Positions 24,597 to 32,655 of a stretch of 32,656 nt of DNA are shown here, one piece after another. The notes below the pieces were generated by a model. It worked only from the letters and a program-made list of their open reading frames with translations. It was not told the DNA's origin and did no database searches. A program made the translations under genes and the position numbers. Source of the stretch: CAYLLN01 sp036496265 (GTDB lineage Bacteria; Planctomycetota; Planctomycetia; Pirellulales; Pirellulaceae); NCBI GenBank assembly GCA_036496265.1, contig DASXLL010000380.1:1-32656 (forward strand). The letters are read 5' to 3'. How positions within the stretch are numbered: the stretch's first letter is position 1; each line of letters opens with the position of its first letter.

Positions 24597-25643
24597 TTAG
24601 GGGCTGTGCCAGCCGCCGGCGTTTTTGAACTTGATGACGGCTTCGACGAGTTCGTCGGGGCCGTCGCGGATGACGTCGCAGGCGGGGAGGCCGAATTCGG
24701 CTTTGATGCGTTTGCGCTCTTCGGCGGCTGCCGCGGCATTGAGGCGGCGGCTGTTGATGCCGATGCCGATGATCTTGCAGGGCTGATGGATGTTGGACAT
24801 GAGCTCGAACATGCGTTTGATGTCGGCCAGCGGGGGGATTTTCACGCTTTCGACGCCGGTGACGGTTTCGCGGCCGACTTCGTAGCAGAGGAGGAGGGCT
24901 TGGGGGGCGCAGCCGTGAAGAAGGCTGAGCGTGACGCCGGAATAGGAGGGATGGACGAGGCTGCCCTGGCCTTCGACGACGAGGATGTCGTGGTGCTGAT
25001 TGGCGAGAACCATTTTTTCGGCGGCGCCGCTGACGAAATCGGCAACGATGCAATCGATTGGTAAGCCGTCGCCTTCGACCATGATGCCGGTTTGGCCAGT
25101 GGCGATGAATTTGGCGTCGTGGCCGCGTTTCTTCAGGCCATTGGTGACTTCAACGGACACGACCATTTTTCCGATGCTGCAATCGTGGCCGACGGCGTGG
25201 ACGCGGAGGCAATCAGAACGGAGGCCTTGGCGGCGAGCGATCGTTTTTTCGGTGTTCTTGCGAACGTCTTGGAGCGTGACGCCGGCTTCCTGGGCGGCTT
25301 TAGAGAATTCAGGGTCGTCGTTGAGAAAATCGTGGAGGCCGCTGACGACGTTCATTTTGCGGCGGCTGATGGCGTCGAGAATGATGGCTCGCCAGGGTTG
25401 CGGAATTTTGCCACCGGGAGGGGCGATGCCAAGGAGGAGCGTGTTGGCAGCGGGGGCATCGTCGAGCTTGCCAACGATGGGCACTTGGCCGACGCCGAGG
25501 AGATCGCCGCTGGTTTTGCCGACTTGCGTGCCGTCGAGGAGGGCCACGACCTCTTCGCCCTTATAGCGAATGATGCAAGCGGCGGTTTTGCCGGCGTGGG
25601 GTTCGGTGTGGCCTTGAGTGAGAATGATGATGCGACGGGGCAT
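24597..25643 (-). CDS. DUF1611 (DgcN-like) P-loop protein
   Basis: 348 residues. It has the two-part DUF1611 architecture: an N-terminal Rossmann-like domain (about 1-140; GHTEPHAGKTA, then VVALLDGTQVGKTSGDL) and a C-terminal P-loop domain starting at VHAVGHDCSIGKM, a GxxxxGK loop with Met where Ser/Thr is usual, as in this family. ILVVEGQGSLVHPSYSGVTLSLL is the Walker-B-like conserved block. Characterised relatives (DgcN) act in D-glutamate catabolism, often beside a dipeptide epimerase. No epimerase is here, but the following serine hydrolase could release D-amino-acid peptides, so a cell-wall peptide recycling role is a reasonable inference. Confidence 0.88.
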   Translation of the reverse strand: MPRRIIILTQGHTEPHAGKTAACIIRYKGEEVVALLDGTQVGKTSGDLLGVGQVPIVGKLDDAPAANTLLLGIAPPGGKIPQPWRAIILDAISRRKMNVVSGLHDFLNDDPEFSKAAQEAGVTLQDVRKNTEKTIARRQGLRSDCLRVHAVGHDCSIGKMVVSVEVTNGLKKRGHDAKFIATGQTGIMVEGDGLPIDCIVADFVSGAAEKMVLANQHHDILVVEGQGSLVHPSYSGVTLSLLHGCAPQALLLCYEVGRETVTGVESVKIPPLADIKRMFELMSNIHQPCKIIGIGINSRRLNAAAAAEERKRIKAEFGLPACDVIRDGPDELVEAVIKFKNAGGWHSP

Positions 25644-25651
25644 GGGAGAAG

Positions 25652-25726
25652 GCTTGAGGCTTGAGACCTAAGGCTTGAGGAAAATTTCGGGTTGGTTGGT
25701 ACTCAGTACTGAGTACTAAGTACTCA
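25652..25726. repeat. Two adjacent heptamer arrays
   Basis: 25652-25679 has gcttgag, gcttgag, acctaag, gcttgag. 25699-25726 has gtactca, gtactga, gtactaa, gtactca, which is also rich in the gtac palindrome and so self-complementary. Both have exact period 7 but unrelated words. They lie between the DUF155 and DUF1611 genes. Confidence 0.85.
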
Positions 25727-25764
25727 GCAACCTTGCAAGGGACCGCCCATCTGACCCCTGATCT

Positions 25765-26577
25765 CTAATGTTGTCGGCCGAGCCAAAACATCTGGCAGAG
25801 CGTGAGCAGGATCTCGACGACGATGAGGATGACGACGTACCATTCGACGCGGAGGGAGCGGCGGGCTTGAATGAGGCCGAGGGCGGTTTCGACGGTGCGG
25901 GAAACGAGTTCCAGCTTGCGGTTGAGGGCGGTGAAGCGCTCCAAAATCTCGAATTCGTCGCGGAGGCGGGCAAAGAGGCGCTCCAAGTCGGGCCGGTCCC
26001 AGAGAATTTCGGGGGTGTCGTCGATTTGGACGCGGCCAACCATCTGCTGCTCAATCAACAGGGCGCTGCCCAAGTGCGAAAGCAGCTCGCGGGCCATCTG
26101 GCTGCCGGTGTTTTGCTTGGCTAATTCGCCGGCGAAGGGCTCAATGCGGTCGAAAGTTTGGGCGACCGTCGATTCGTAGCGGGCGAGGACGACGCTTTTG
26201 CTCAGAATATCGGCGACGATCTCCAATCTCTCGGCGCCGGTGTCTTTCAAGATGACCGTGTTGCCTTCCAAGACTTCTTTCGCTTCCGAATCGATGCGGA
26301 CGGTAATCTCCTCCGCTTCCATGTCACCTGCGCGGCCTTGAATCCGCGGCTCAAGCTGCCGGAGGAACTCGTCTTGCTCCAGCGGCTGCACATCGAATAG
26401 CACGATGGCACCGTAGCGAAAAATGACCGCTGCCCCGCCGCCGCGGACACTGACCGCCAGCGGGCCGCCGCCTAATCGCTGCGTTGAACCGAGGGCCCGC
26501 AGGTCAATCCGCTGGCCGGCAAGGATCGCTCGCGCCGTGAATTCGCGATTTTCAGAGCTGAGCAGTTCGGCGGGCAT
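25765..26577 (-). CDS. RMD1/YagE (DUF155) family membrane protein
   Basis: 270 residues from the ATG at 26577. The N-terminal mixed alpha/beta part includes AVSVRGGGAAVIFRYGAIVLFDVQP (typical of the DUF155 core). A helical middle with ILSKSVVLARYESTVAQTFDRI and ALLIEQQMVGRVQIDDTPEILWDRPDLERLFARLRDEFEI follows. The end is RSLRVEWYVVILIVVEILLTLCQMF, a single C-terminal transmembrane helix. This is the layout of yeast RMD1 and bacterial YagE-like proteins. Bacterial function is unknown; mitochondrial homologues act in translation or organellar organisation. It lies 121 bp before DUF1611 on the same strand, separated by heptamer arrays, so co-transcription is possible. Confidence 0.87.
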   Translation of the reverse strand: MPAELLSSENREFTARAILAGQRIDLRALGSTQRLGGGPLAVSVRGGGAAVIFRYGAIVLFDVQPLEQDEFLRQLEPRIQGRAGDMEAEEITVRIDSEAKEVLEGNTVILKDTGAERLEIVADILSKSVVLARYESTVAQTFDRIEPFAGELAKQNTGSQMARELLSHLGSALLIEQQMVGRVQIDDTPEILWDRPDLERLFARLRDEFEILERFTALNRKLELVSRTVETALGLIQARRSLRVEWYVVILIVVEILLTLCQMFWLGRQH

Positions 26578-26660
26578 AAGCCGCAATCGTAATCGGCTGC
26601 GAAGTCAGCGGACAGGCACAGACGGCTGGACTAAACAATTGCCAGGGATAGAACAGGGCG

Positions 26661-27527
26661 ATGAATGATGCGGGTGACGAGCGGAATGATAAGGAGCTGG
26701 TTGCAGCCCGGTTTCTGGTGCTGACAGCGGCGGTGCTGTGGAGCACGAGTGGATTTTTTGTCAAAGCGCCATATTTGGACGGCTGGCCGGGGCCGGTGCT
26801 GGCGTTTTGGCGGGGTGCGTTTGCGTGCGTCGTGCTGTGGCCGATGGTGCGGCGGCCGGAGTGGTCGTGGAAGCTGATTCCGGCGGCGGCGACGTTCGTC
26901 GCGATGAATTACACGTATCTGACGGCGATGGCGAAGGGCTCAGCCGCCAACGCCATCTGGCTACAGTGCACTGCGCCGGTGTGGGTGCTATTCGTCGGCG
27001 TGTTCCTGTTTGGCGAACGAGCAACTTGGCGCGACTGGCTGCTCGTCGCGTTCGCGGCGGCGGGTGTGGCGATCATCTTGCATTACGAATCGCGCGGCGA
27101 ATCGCTGGAAGCGGTTTTTTGGGGCCTGGCGTCGGGCGTGTTTTATGCGGGCGTCGTGCTGTCGCTGCGGCAACTGCGCGCCATGGAGTCGGCGTGGATC
27201 ATTGCCATCAATCACCTGGCGACAGCGATCGTCCTCGCGCCGCTGGCTCTCGATGGCAAGTACTTTCCAACCGGCATTCAATGGCCATTGCTGGCAGGGC
27301 TGGGCATTGTGCAGATGGGGCTGCCCTATGTTCTGTTCGCGCGTGGCTTGAAAACAATTTCGGGCCACGAAGCGACTGGGATTGGACTACTGGAACCGCT
27401 GCTCGTCCCGGTGTGGGTGTATCTGGCCTGGGGTGATAAGCCGGCGTGGTGGACTCTGGTCGGCGGCTGCTTGATTTTGCTGGGGCTGATCGTGAAATAT
27501 GCGGCTCCGCGAAGCGCGAAAGCTTAA
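26661..27527 (+). CDS. EamA/DMT-family transporter
   Basis: 288 residues with about ten hydrophobic helices and two EamA halves: RFLVLTAAVLWSTSGFFVKA starts the first and FWGLASGVFYAGVVLSLRQL the second. It shows the typical TAMAKGSAANAIWLQCTAPVWVLF loop. It belongs to the drug/metabolite transporter superfamily (RhaT/RarD/YdcZ-like), inner membrane; the substrate (often amino acids, nucleosides or metabolites) cannot be inferred. It is immediately followed, 9 bp downstream, by the DMFase-like gene, so both are probably co-transcribed. It diverges from the DUF155 gene, with an 83-bp shared gap. Confidence 0.92.
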   Translation: MNDAGDERNDKELVAARFLVLTAAVLWSTSGFFVKAPYLDGWPGPVLAFWRGAFACVVLWPMVRRPEWSWKLIPAAATFVAMNYTYLTAMAKGSAANAIWLQCTAPVWVLFVGVFLFGERATWRDWLLVAFAAAGVAIILHYESRGESLEAVFWGLASGVFYAGVVLSLRQLRAMESAWIIAINHLATAIVLAPLALDGKYFPTGIQWPLLAGLGIVQMGLPYVLFARGLKTISGHEATGIGLLEPLLVPVWVYLAWGDKPAWWTLVGGCLILLGLIVKYAAPRSAKA

Positions 27528-27536
27528 GGGTGGAAC

Positions 27537-29159
27537 ATGTTGCTCGGTTATGTCAGCGATGAACGGTATCTCGCGATTGCGGGTGTCGATGTGGAGATCA
27601 TCGGCGAGGCTGCGAGCGTCGTCATTCGCTCGACGGCCAGCGGCGCGATCCATGCGGATATTCCGGCGGGCCGCTATGAAGTTGTGCTGGCGAAAGATGG
27701 CTACGGATCAAAGCGGGTCACTGTTGATCTCACTTCCGATCAGCCGCACCATTTTCGGTTGCTGAAAGATGATCTTCTCGGCTACTCCTGGCCGAAATGG
27801 GTGAAAGCGGGCGAGCGCAGTGAATTTCGCGTGCATAGCGACGCGGCTTATAAGATCGAGCTGTGGCGGTATGGCTGGAAGAAGGAGTTTGTCCGTCCGC
27901 TGGGTTGGTTCGATGAACATGGGCCGCGAGCGACGGTGCAGATCATGCCTGACGGCGATTACACGCAATCAGGCGTGATGTGGAACAAGTTCGGCTATTC
28001 CAGCCCGCATCACAAGCAGTTTGTCACCGCGCCGGAGCGATCCGGGCTCTATTATTTCCACACGAAAAACGAAGCCGGGCGATTTTTCTCGTTTCCGTGG
28101 GTCGTTGCGCCGCGGCAGCCGCGGGCGAAGATCGCTGTTCTCGCGTCGAACATCACGTGGAACGCGTACAACAATTTCGGAGGGCGCAGCAATTACATTC
28201 ATCCGGACAGGCTGCCGCCGACGCCGACGGTGAACGCCCGCCAGGAGCTAAAGCGATACACGGACGCCGACCATGTGAATTACGACTGCGTAGACTATGC
28301 GCCGCTGTCGTTCGACCGGCCCGAGCCGATCAATCACGTGCCAGAAAATGTGCAGGCGACCGATCCGATCGCCGGTCGCGCTGCTTGTCACGTTGCGCCG
28401 GCGGAATGGCGGCTGCTGGCGTGGCTGGAGCGCGAGCGGCTCGATTATGACTATTACGCCGAAACGCAGCTGCACTTCGGCCAGCTCGATCTGGATGCCT
28501 ACCACGTGCTCGTCTTGAGCACGCACCCCGAATACTGGTCGCGGCAAATGTACGACCGAGTGAAGCAATGGGTTTTTGAACGCGGCGGCCGGCTTGTCTA
28601 TCTGGGCGGCAATGGCATCAATTGCGAGGTCGAGTTTATCGACGAGCAGGCCTGCATTTATCGCAATGAGGACGAGCGGCGGATGCGGGCCGCCTCCCTA
28701 GCCGGGCACGTCTCGCGGAGCGAGACGGCTACTTATGAAAGCCGGTTTCATCTTCGGCACGAGTCGGAGGCGTCGCTGTTGGGCGTCGTCTATGATCCGC
28801 GGGGCATCATGACGGCTGCTCCGTATCGGGTCATCGACGCGAAGCACTGGGTGTTCGACGGAACGGGCCTCGCCGCGGGCAATCTTTTTGGCCAAAAATC
28901 ATTGCACGAGCGCGTTCCGGGCGGTGCATCGGGTCACGAGACGGACAAAATCAGCCGTTCATCGCCACCAGGAACACGGCTGCTTGCAAAAGGCACGAAT
29001 CCCGACGATGGCGGCGCAGAAATGGCCATTATCGAGCCGGCTGGCCGCGGCGCCGTCTTTTCCGCTGGCTCCATCAACTGGGTCAGCTCGATTCTCGTCG
29101 ATGACGCTGTCAGCCAGATCACGCGCAACGTGCTGACTCGCTTTCGCGGCGAAGAATAA
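27537..29159 (+). CDS. N,N-dimethylformamidase large-subunit-like protein
   Basis: 540 residues, cytosolic by the lack of a signal peptide. The N-terminal ~75 residues look like a carboxypeptidase-regulatory-like beta-sandwich (GVDVEIIGEAASVVIRSTA, ADIPAGRYEVVLAKDGY). The main part has WPKWVKAGERSEFRVHS, YKIELWRYGWKKEF, then ASNITWNAYNNFGGRSNYIH, LDAYHVLVLSTHPEYWSRQMYD and GGRLVYLGGNGINCEV. These match the glutamine-amidotransferase-like domain of the DMFase beta/large-subunit family (DMFA2-type), with the AYNNFGGRS and STHPEYWS motifs. The reaction in this group may be amide hydrolysis; the substrate is unknown. Residues 391-397 are encoded by a perfect hairpin repeat. It lies 9 bp behind the EamA transporter, which may import its substrate (inference). 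Confidence 0.82.
   Translation: MLLGYVSDERYLAIAGVDVEIIGEAASVVIRSTASGAIHADIPAGRYEVVLAKDGYGSKRVTVDLTSDQPHHFRLLKDDLLGYSWPKWVKAGERSEFRVHSDAAYKIELWRYGWKKEFVRPLGWFDEHGPRATVQIMPDGDYTQSGVMWNKFGYSSPHHKQFVTAPERSGLYYFHTKNEAGRFFSFPWVVAPRQPRAKIAVLASNITWNAYNNFGGRSNYIHPDRLPPTPTVNARQELKRYTDADHVNYDCVDYAPLSFDRPEPINHVPENVQATDPIAGRAACHVAPAEWRLLAWLERERLDYDYYAETQLHFGQLDLDAYHVLVLSTHPEYWSRQMYDRVKQWVFERGGRLVYLGGNGINCEVEFIDEQACIYRNEDERRMRAASLAGHVSRSETATYESRFHLRHESEASLLGVVYDPRGIMTAAPYRVIDAKHWVFDGTGLAAGNLFGQKSLHERVPGGASGHETDKISRSSPPGTRLLAKGTNPDDGGAEMAIIEPAGRGAVFSAGSINWVSSILVDDAVSQITRNVLTRFRGEE
28709..28727. repeat. Hairpin repeat inside the DMFase-like gene
   Basis: cgtctcgc-gga-gcgagacg, a perfect 8-bp stem with a 3-nt loop, translated in frame as VSRSET (392-397). 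A compact hairpin of this form is typical of intergenic repeats, not of coding DNA. Confidence 0.7.
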
Positions 29160-29181
29160 TGAACGCTGATGGAATCTGAGG

Positions 29182-29233
29182 GGGAACACTAATCAGCACT
29201 ACTTAGTGATAATTAGAGCAGATTAGTGTTCCC
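29182..29233. terminator. Inverted repeat between convergent genes
   Basis: gggaacactaatc (29182-29194) and gattagtgttccc (29221-29233) are perfect 13-bp inverted arms around a 26-nt centre that itself holds cacta-ct-tagtg. It separates the 3' ends of the DMFase-like gene (+) and fliS (-), so a shared terminator is plausible. Its words repeat about every 7 nt. Confidence 0.6.
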
Positions 29234-29252
29234 GTCTTTGTATTCCAATTTC

Positions 29253-29765
29253 TTAAGCGTCGAGCGAAAACGCCGACTCGCGGTGACGGTGCATGTTCGG
29301 CGCTGGCGCGTAGCCTGCGGACCAGCTCTCGGCCACACGCTGCGGGGCGAGCTCTTCGGTTTGCTGCGTTGGATTGGCCGCCGGCGTGGGCCGGTCCGGC
29401 ATTGTTTCGCACACTTCCCGCCACGTTTGCCGCTCCTCTTCGAGAATGCGGAGGATGTCGTCCAAGCGGCTGCCGTCGCGGCCGAATTGGGCTTCGACCA
29501 GCGTGGAATAGAGGAACATATAGACCGACAGAATCTGCTTGGCGACCGGCGTCTGTTCCGGATCGATGCCAGCGATCAGCTCGGTGACGATGTCGCGGCA
29601 ATGGCTCAAGTCGGCGGCGGCTTTTTGCGAATCGCCCTCGTCATATGCCATTTTGGCGAGCGTGACCTTGCGGATCGCGCCTTCAATGAGCATCAGCCGC
29701 AGCCGCTGCGGTGTGGCCGTGAGGATTTGGGTTTCGAGATAGGCGTCGCGAGTGGAGGGAAGCAT
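29253..29765 (-). CDS. fliS: Flagellar export chaperone FliS
   Basis: 170 residues against about 130 in enterobacteria. The N-terminal AYLETQILTATPQRLRLMLIEGAIRKVTLAKMAYDEGD matches the FliS pattern (Y-x5-V-x-T-A-x-P-x-x-L-I-x-x-L-Y-x-G-A). Further helices (LSHCRDIVTELIAGIDPEQ, ILSVYMFLYSTLVEA) complete the antiparallel bundle. The last ~50 residues are Pro/Ala/Gln-rich and additional to the fold. FliS binds the C-terminus of flagellin and prevents early polymerisation in the cytoplasm. It follows fliD by 62 bp on the same strand, the usual fliD-fliS order, with a heptamer array in the gap. Confidence 0.92.
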   Translation of the reverse strand: MLPSTRDAYLETQILTATPQRLRLMLIEGAIRKVTLAKMAYDEGDSQKAAADLSHCRDIVTELIAGIDPEQTPVAKQILSVYMFLYSTLVEAQFGRDGSRLDDILRILEEERQTWREVCETMPDRPTPAANPTQQTEELAPQRVAESWSAGYAPAPNMHRHRESAFSLDA

Positions 29766-29780
29766 GGGGGGAGGGAGAAG

Positions 29781-29808
29781 GTTCGGGGTTCAAAGTTCAA
29801 GGTTCAAA
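29781..29808 (+). repeat. Heptamer array between fliD and fliS
   Basis: gttcggg, gttcaaa, gttcaag, gttcaaa: four 7-nt units, nearly the same words as 9014-9045, on the strand opposite to the flagellar genes. Confidence 0.85.
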
Positions 29809-29827
29809 GTCGGACGTGGCTACGCGG

Positions 29828-32578
29828 CTATCCGGTGCTGGAACTGCTCGAGCCGCTGGAGGCGGTTGAAGTGCTGTAAGCGGGCGGGATGTATTGGATT
29901 TGGCTGATGGCGCTGGCGTTGGCCTTGATCGAGCTGACGATGCTTTCCATCTGATAAAACTCGTTGAGCAGGCTGTCCTGGATATTGGAAAGGCGAGTGT
30001 TCCAGGCGTTGATTTGGGTCGTGTAATCGTCGTTCTGCGCCTGCAGGGCGTCCTCGCGCGTCACGAGCAGCGAGTTGTTCTGGCCGACGAGCGATTCGAG
30101 CATCGAATCGGTCTGGATCGCGAAGCCCCGTTTGTCCTGTGTGAAAAAATCGGTGACGTCGGTCGGGTTGGCATTGTACGCCGCTTGAAACACCGTTTTG
30201 TCAAACGTGAGGTGGCCATCCTGACCAATGGTGACGCCCAACTCGGCAAGCGAGTTGACGCTGCCGTCGTTGAAGTAAGTCGCGCCAACCGCGTTGGCCA
30301 GATCGCTATCGAGGTGGAGCGTTTCGTTCGAGCCAAACAGCGTGCCGGTCGTGCCGTCTTGAGCGTTGTACGAAGTGTAGGTGTCGAGCTTGTCGCGGAG
30401 CTTGTTGTATTGATCGACGAAGAGCTGAAGAGCGCTGGCGGCGTTATCCGACGACTGCGTGGCGGAGACCGTCACGACGTCGGTCGAGGCGCCGGACAAC
30501 GTCACATCCAGGCCCGGCACGATGCTTTTGAACGTGTTCGTCGCCGACGTAATGAGCGAGCCGCCCGTCGTGCTCGCGCCGACTTGCAGCACGGCGTCCT
30601 GGGCCTTCGTCAGCTCGTGAAACGTGAGCCCGAGGCTGGAGCCGTCGATGACCAGGCCAGCGGCCGAGCCGGTGACGTTGCCAATGAGCGACAAATGAGT
30701 CGGCAATGAGCCGCTGCCGTCGTTCAAGGCATTAGCGGTGACACCGACGCCCAAGTCGTTGATTTTTTGGACGAGCGAATCGAGCGTGTCGGTGTTCGTG
30801 ACGTCGATTTTGATCGTCGTCGAGCCGTCGAGCGTCGTTCCGGTGGCTGCGCCGGTGAGATGTAGATTGGCCGCCGACTTGCCAGTGCCTTGGTCGGCTG
30901 CGCTCAGCGTGCCGCTGCCGCCAGCCGAATCGGTCAGCACGATGCCGTCGCCCGTGGTGTTGATCTGTGCGGCCACATGCAGTCCGAGGTTGTTGATGGC
31001 GTCGATCACATCGCCAATCGTCGTCGGCTTGAGCGTTGCCAGATTGATCGTGCCGGTTGCGCCCTGCGAATTCGTGATCTTGAACGTGCCGGTGCCGACG
31101 CCCTGGCCGCCGTTGTAGCTGGAAAGCAGCGTGGCCCGGCTGACACTCTGCCGATCCAAATTGCCCGAATCGATGGTCGTCGCGGCCACGTTCGCTGCGA
31201 TGCCGAGCTTCGCAGCCGAGTTGGTTGCGTCGCCGTTGGCCACAATCAGGTTGCTGGTCGATGCGCCGCTGGTGTCGGTCAAAGCGATTCCATTGTCGGC
31301 CTGGTTATAGCTGGCGGTGATGCGGAGGCCGGCCTGGTTGATGCGATCGATCACGTCGTCGAGCGTGTCGGCCCCGGCCAGATTGACGCTCGCCGTGGCC
31401 CCGCTGCGGTCGGTGAGATTGATCGCGCCCAGCGTGCCGAGCCCCGCGCCGCCGTTGAGCGAAGAAATCAGCGTCGTTGCCAGCCCCGAGACGATGCGCG
31501 ACCCGCTCAAGGTGTTGCCGGCTGTCGTTCCGGCGAGGCCCAACTCCGTGGCAACCGAGCCGCCGGCCGAATCGGCAACGGTGAAGTTTCCACCGCCGGA
31601 AGTTAAGTCGGTTAGCTCGATGCGCTTGCCGTCGGCGCTGATCTGAGCCTTGAGCTTCGTGGGCTCGACGGTGTTTAAGCGATTCAAAACGTCGCCGAGC
31701 GTTTTCGGCCCGACGACTCCGGTCGGATCGAGATCGATTTGTCGGGTCGAACCGTCATGAAACGTGACGCTCAGCTCGGGCACGGCTGGGCGGAGGCTCA
31801 GGCCGTTGCCGTCGCGGAGCGTGTTCAGTTGCAGGCCATTGAAGAGGCGAACTACGTTCTGCCCGCTGGCTTGGTTCGTGGCGGCGTTGATGCCGGACAA
31901 CCCGAGATCGGCGGCGGTCGTTCCGCTGCCAACTTCTTGGACACGCAGATTGCCGCTGCCGCCGGAGCGGTCGGTGAGCACCAAATGATCGCCATCGACG
32001 GAGGCCGAGACGCTGACGGTGCCCGAATTGTTGATCGCATTGACGACATCGTCGATCGTCTGGGCAAAGCGGAGATCGACCACGCCCGTCCCGCCGCTCC
32101 GATCGGTGATTCTGATCTGCCCGCGGGCCACGCCGGCGCCACCATTGAGCTCGCCCAGCAAGAGCGGCGTATCGACTTGTCCGCCAAAGCGAAAACTCAG
32201 CGAGCCGGTGCCAATCAAACCATCGCTGGATGCCAGGCCGCTCGAAACGACGTTCGAGGCCTGTGCCAACTGCGCCGGAATGAATTGATATTGCCCGGGC
32301 GCGACGCTCGACGCCGTGCTGGCGGTGAGCACGTTCGGATTGCTCGAATTGATCGTGGTCGCGTTGAAGAGGGCGGGTTTTTTTAGCCCCTGAACCGCCA
32401 GTTGCACCCCGATCGCCGTCGCCGTGAGGTCGGTGACTGCCGCTTGCTCGGCCTTGACCTCCGTTTGCCGCGACACGAGGTCGTCGTGCGGGATGCTTTC
32501 GACCTGCATCAGCTTCTGAACCGTCCCCTGGATGTCGATTCCAGTGGCCAATCCCGTACTAGCTTGAATGCGGCCCAT
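29828..32578 (-). CDS. fliD: Flagellar filament cap protein FliD (HAP2) with expanded hook-IN repeats
   Basis: 916 residues, about twice the length of Salmonella FliD. The N-terminal D0 region is STGLATGIDIQGTVQKLMQVESIPHDDL (8-35), matching the FliD_N start. From about 145 to 640 there are four full and one partial repeats of about 115 residues. Each holds NGG-x-G, ITDRSG-type, TIDDVVNAIN-type hook-IN motif and LTDxSGGSGNL-like segments. The C-terminal FliD_C part (about 690-905) has TFKSIVPGLDVTLSG, LQLFVDQYNKLRDKLDTY and a coiled helix. It caps the growing filament and promotes flagellin folding. The start is ATG at 32578 with no Shine-Dalgarno. fliS follows downstream. No flagellin gene is in view. 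Confidence 0.95.
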   Translation of the reverse strand: MGRIQASTGLATGIDIQGTVQKLMQVESIPHDDLVSRQTEVKAEQAAVTDLTATAIGVQLAVQGLKKPALFNATTINSSNPNVLTASTASSVAPGQYQFIPAQLAQASNVVSSGLASSDGLIGTGSLSFRFGGQVDTPLLLGELNGGAGVARGQIRITDRSGGTGVVDLRFAQTIDDVVNAINNSGTVSVSASVDGDHLVLTDRSGGSGNLRVQEVGSGTTAADLGLSGINAATNQASGQNVVRLFNGLQLNTLRDGNGLSLRPAVPELSVTFHDGSTRQIDLDPTGVVGPKTLGDVLNRLNTVEPTKLKAQISADGKRIELTDLTSGGGNFTVADSAGGSVATELGLAGTTAGNTLSGSRIVSGLATTLISSLNGGAGLGTLGAINLTDRSGATASVNLAGADTLDDVIDRINQAGLRITASYNQADNGIALTDTSGASTSNLIVANGDATNSAAKLGIAANVAATTIDSGNLDRQSVSRATLLSSYNGGQGVGTGTFKITNSQGATGTINLATLKPTTIGDVIDAINNLGLHVAAQINTTGDGIVLTDSAGGSGTLSAADQGTGKSAANLHLTGAATGTTLDGSTTIKIDVTNTDTLDSLVQKINDLGVGVTANALNDGSGSLPTHLSLIGNVTGSAAGLVIDGSSLGLTFHELTKAQDAVLQVGASTTGGSLITSATNTFKSIVPGLDVTLSGASTDVVTVSATQSSDNAASALQLFVDQYNKLRDKLDTYTSYNAQDGTTGTLFGSNETLHLDSDLANAVGATYFNDGSVNSLAELGVTIGQDGHLTFDKTVFQAAYNANPTDVTDFFTQDKRGFAIQTDSMLESLVGQNNSLLVTREDALQAQNDDYTTQINAWNTRLSNIQDSLLNEFYQMESIVSSIKANASAISQIQYIPPAYSTSTASSGSSSSSTG

Positions 32579-32634
32579 ATTGGCAAAGCGGCAAGAGTGC
32601 GCGGCGTCTCACCTCTGTCATCGGCCGGCGGAGG

Positions 32635-32655
32635 GTTCAGGGTTCAGGGTTCGGG
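32635..32655 (+). repeat. Heptamer array upstream of fliD, at the window edge
   Basis: gttcagg, gttcagg, gttcggg: three units, cut by the window end. With 29781-29808 it brackets fliD. Confidence 0.8.

Noticed and set aside
24562..25053. N-terminal extension of the serine hydrolase frame upstream of 24561
   Set aside because: It runs through the DUF1611 gene on the same strand in another frame and is Arg/His/Pro-rich; the signal peptide starts at 24561.
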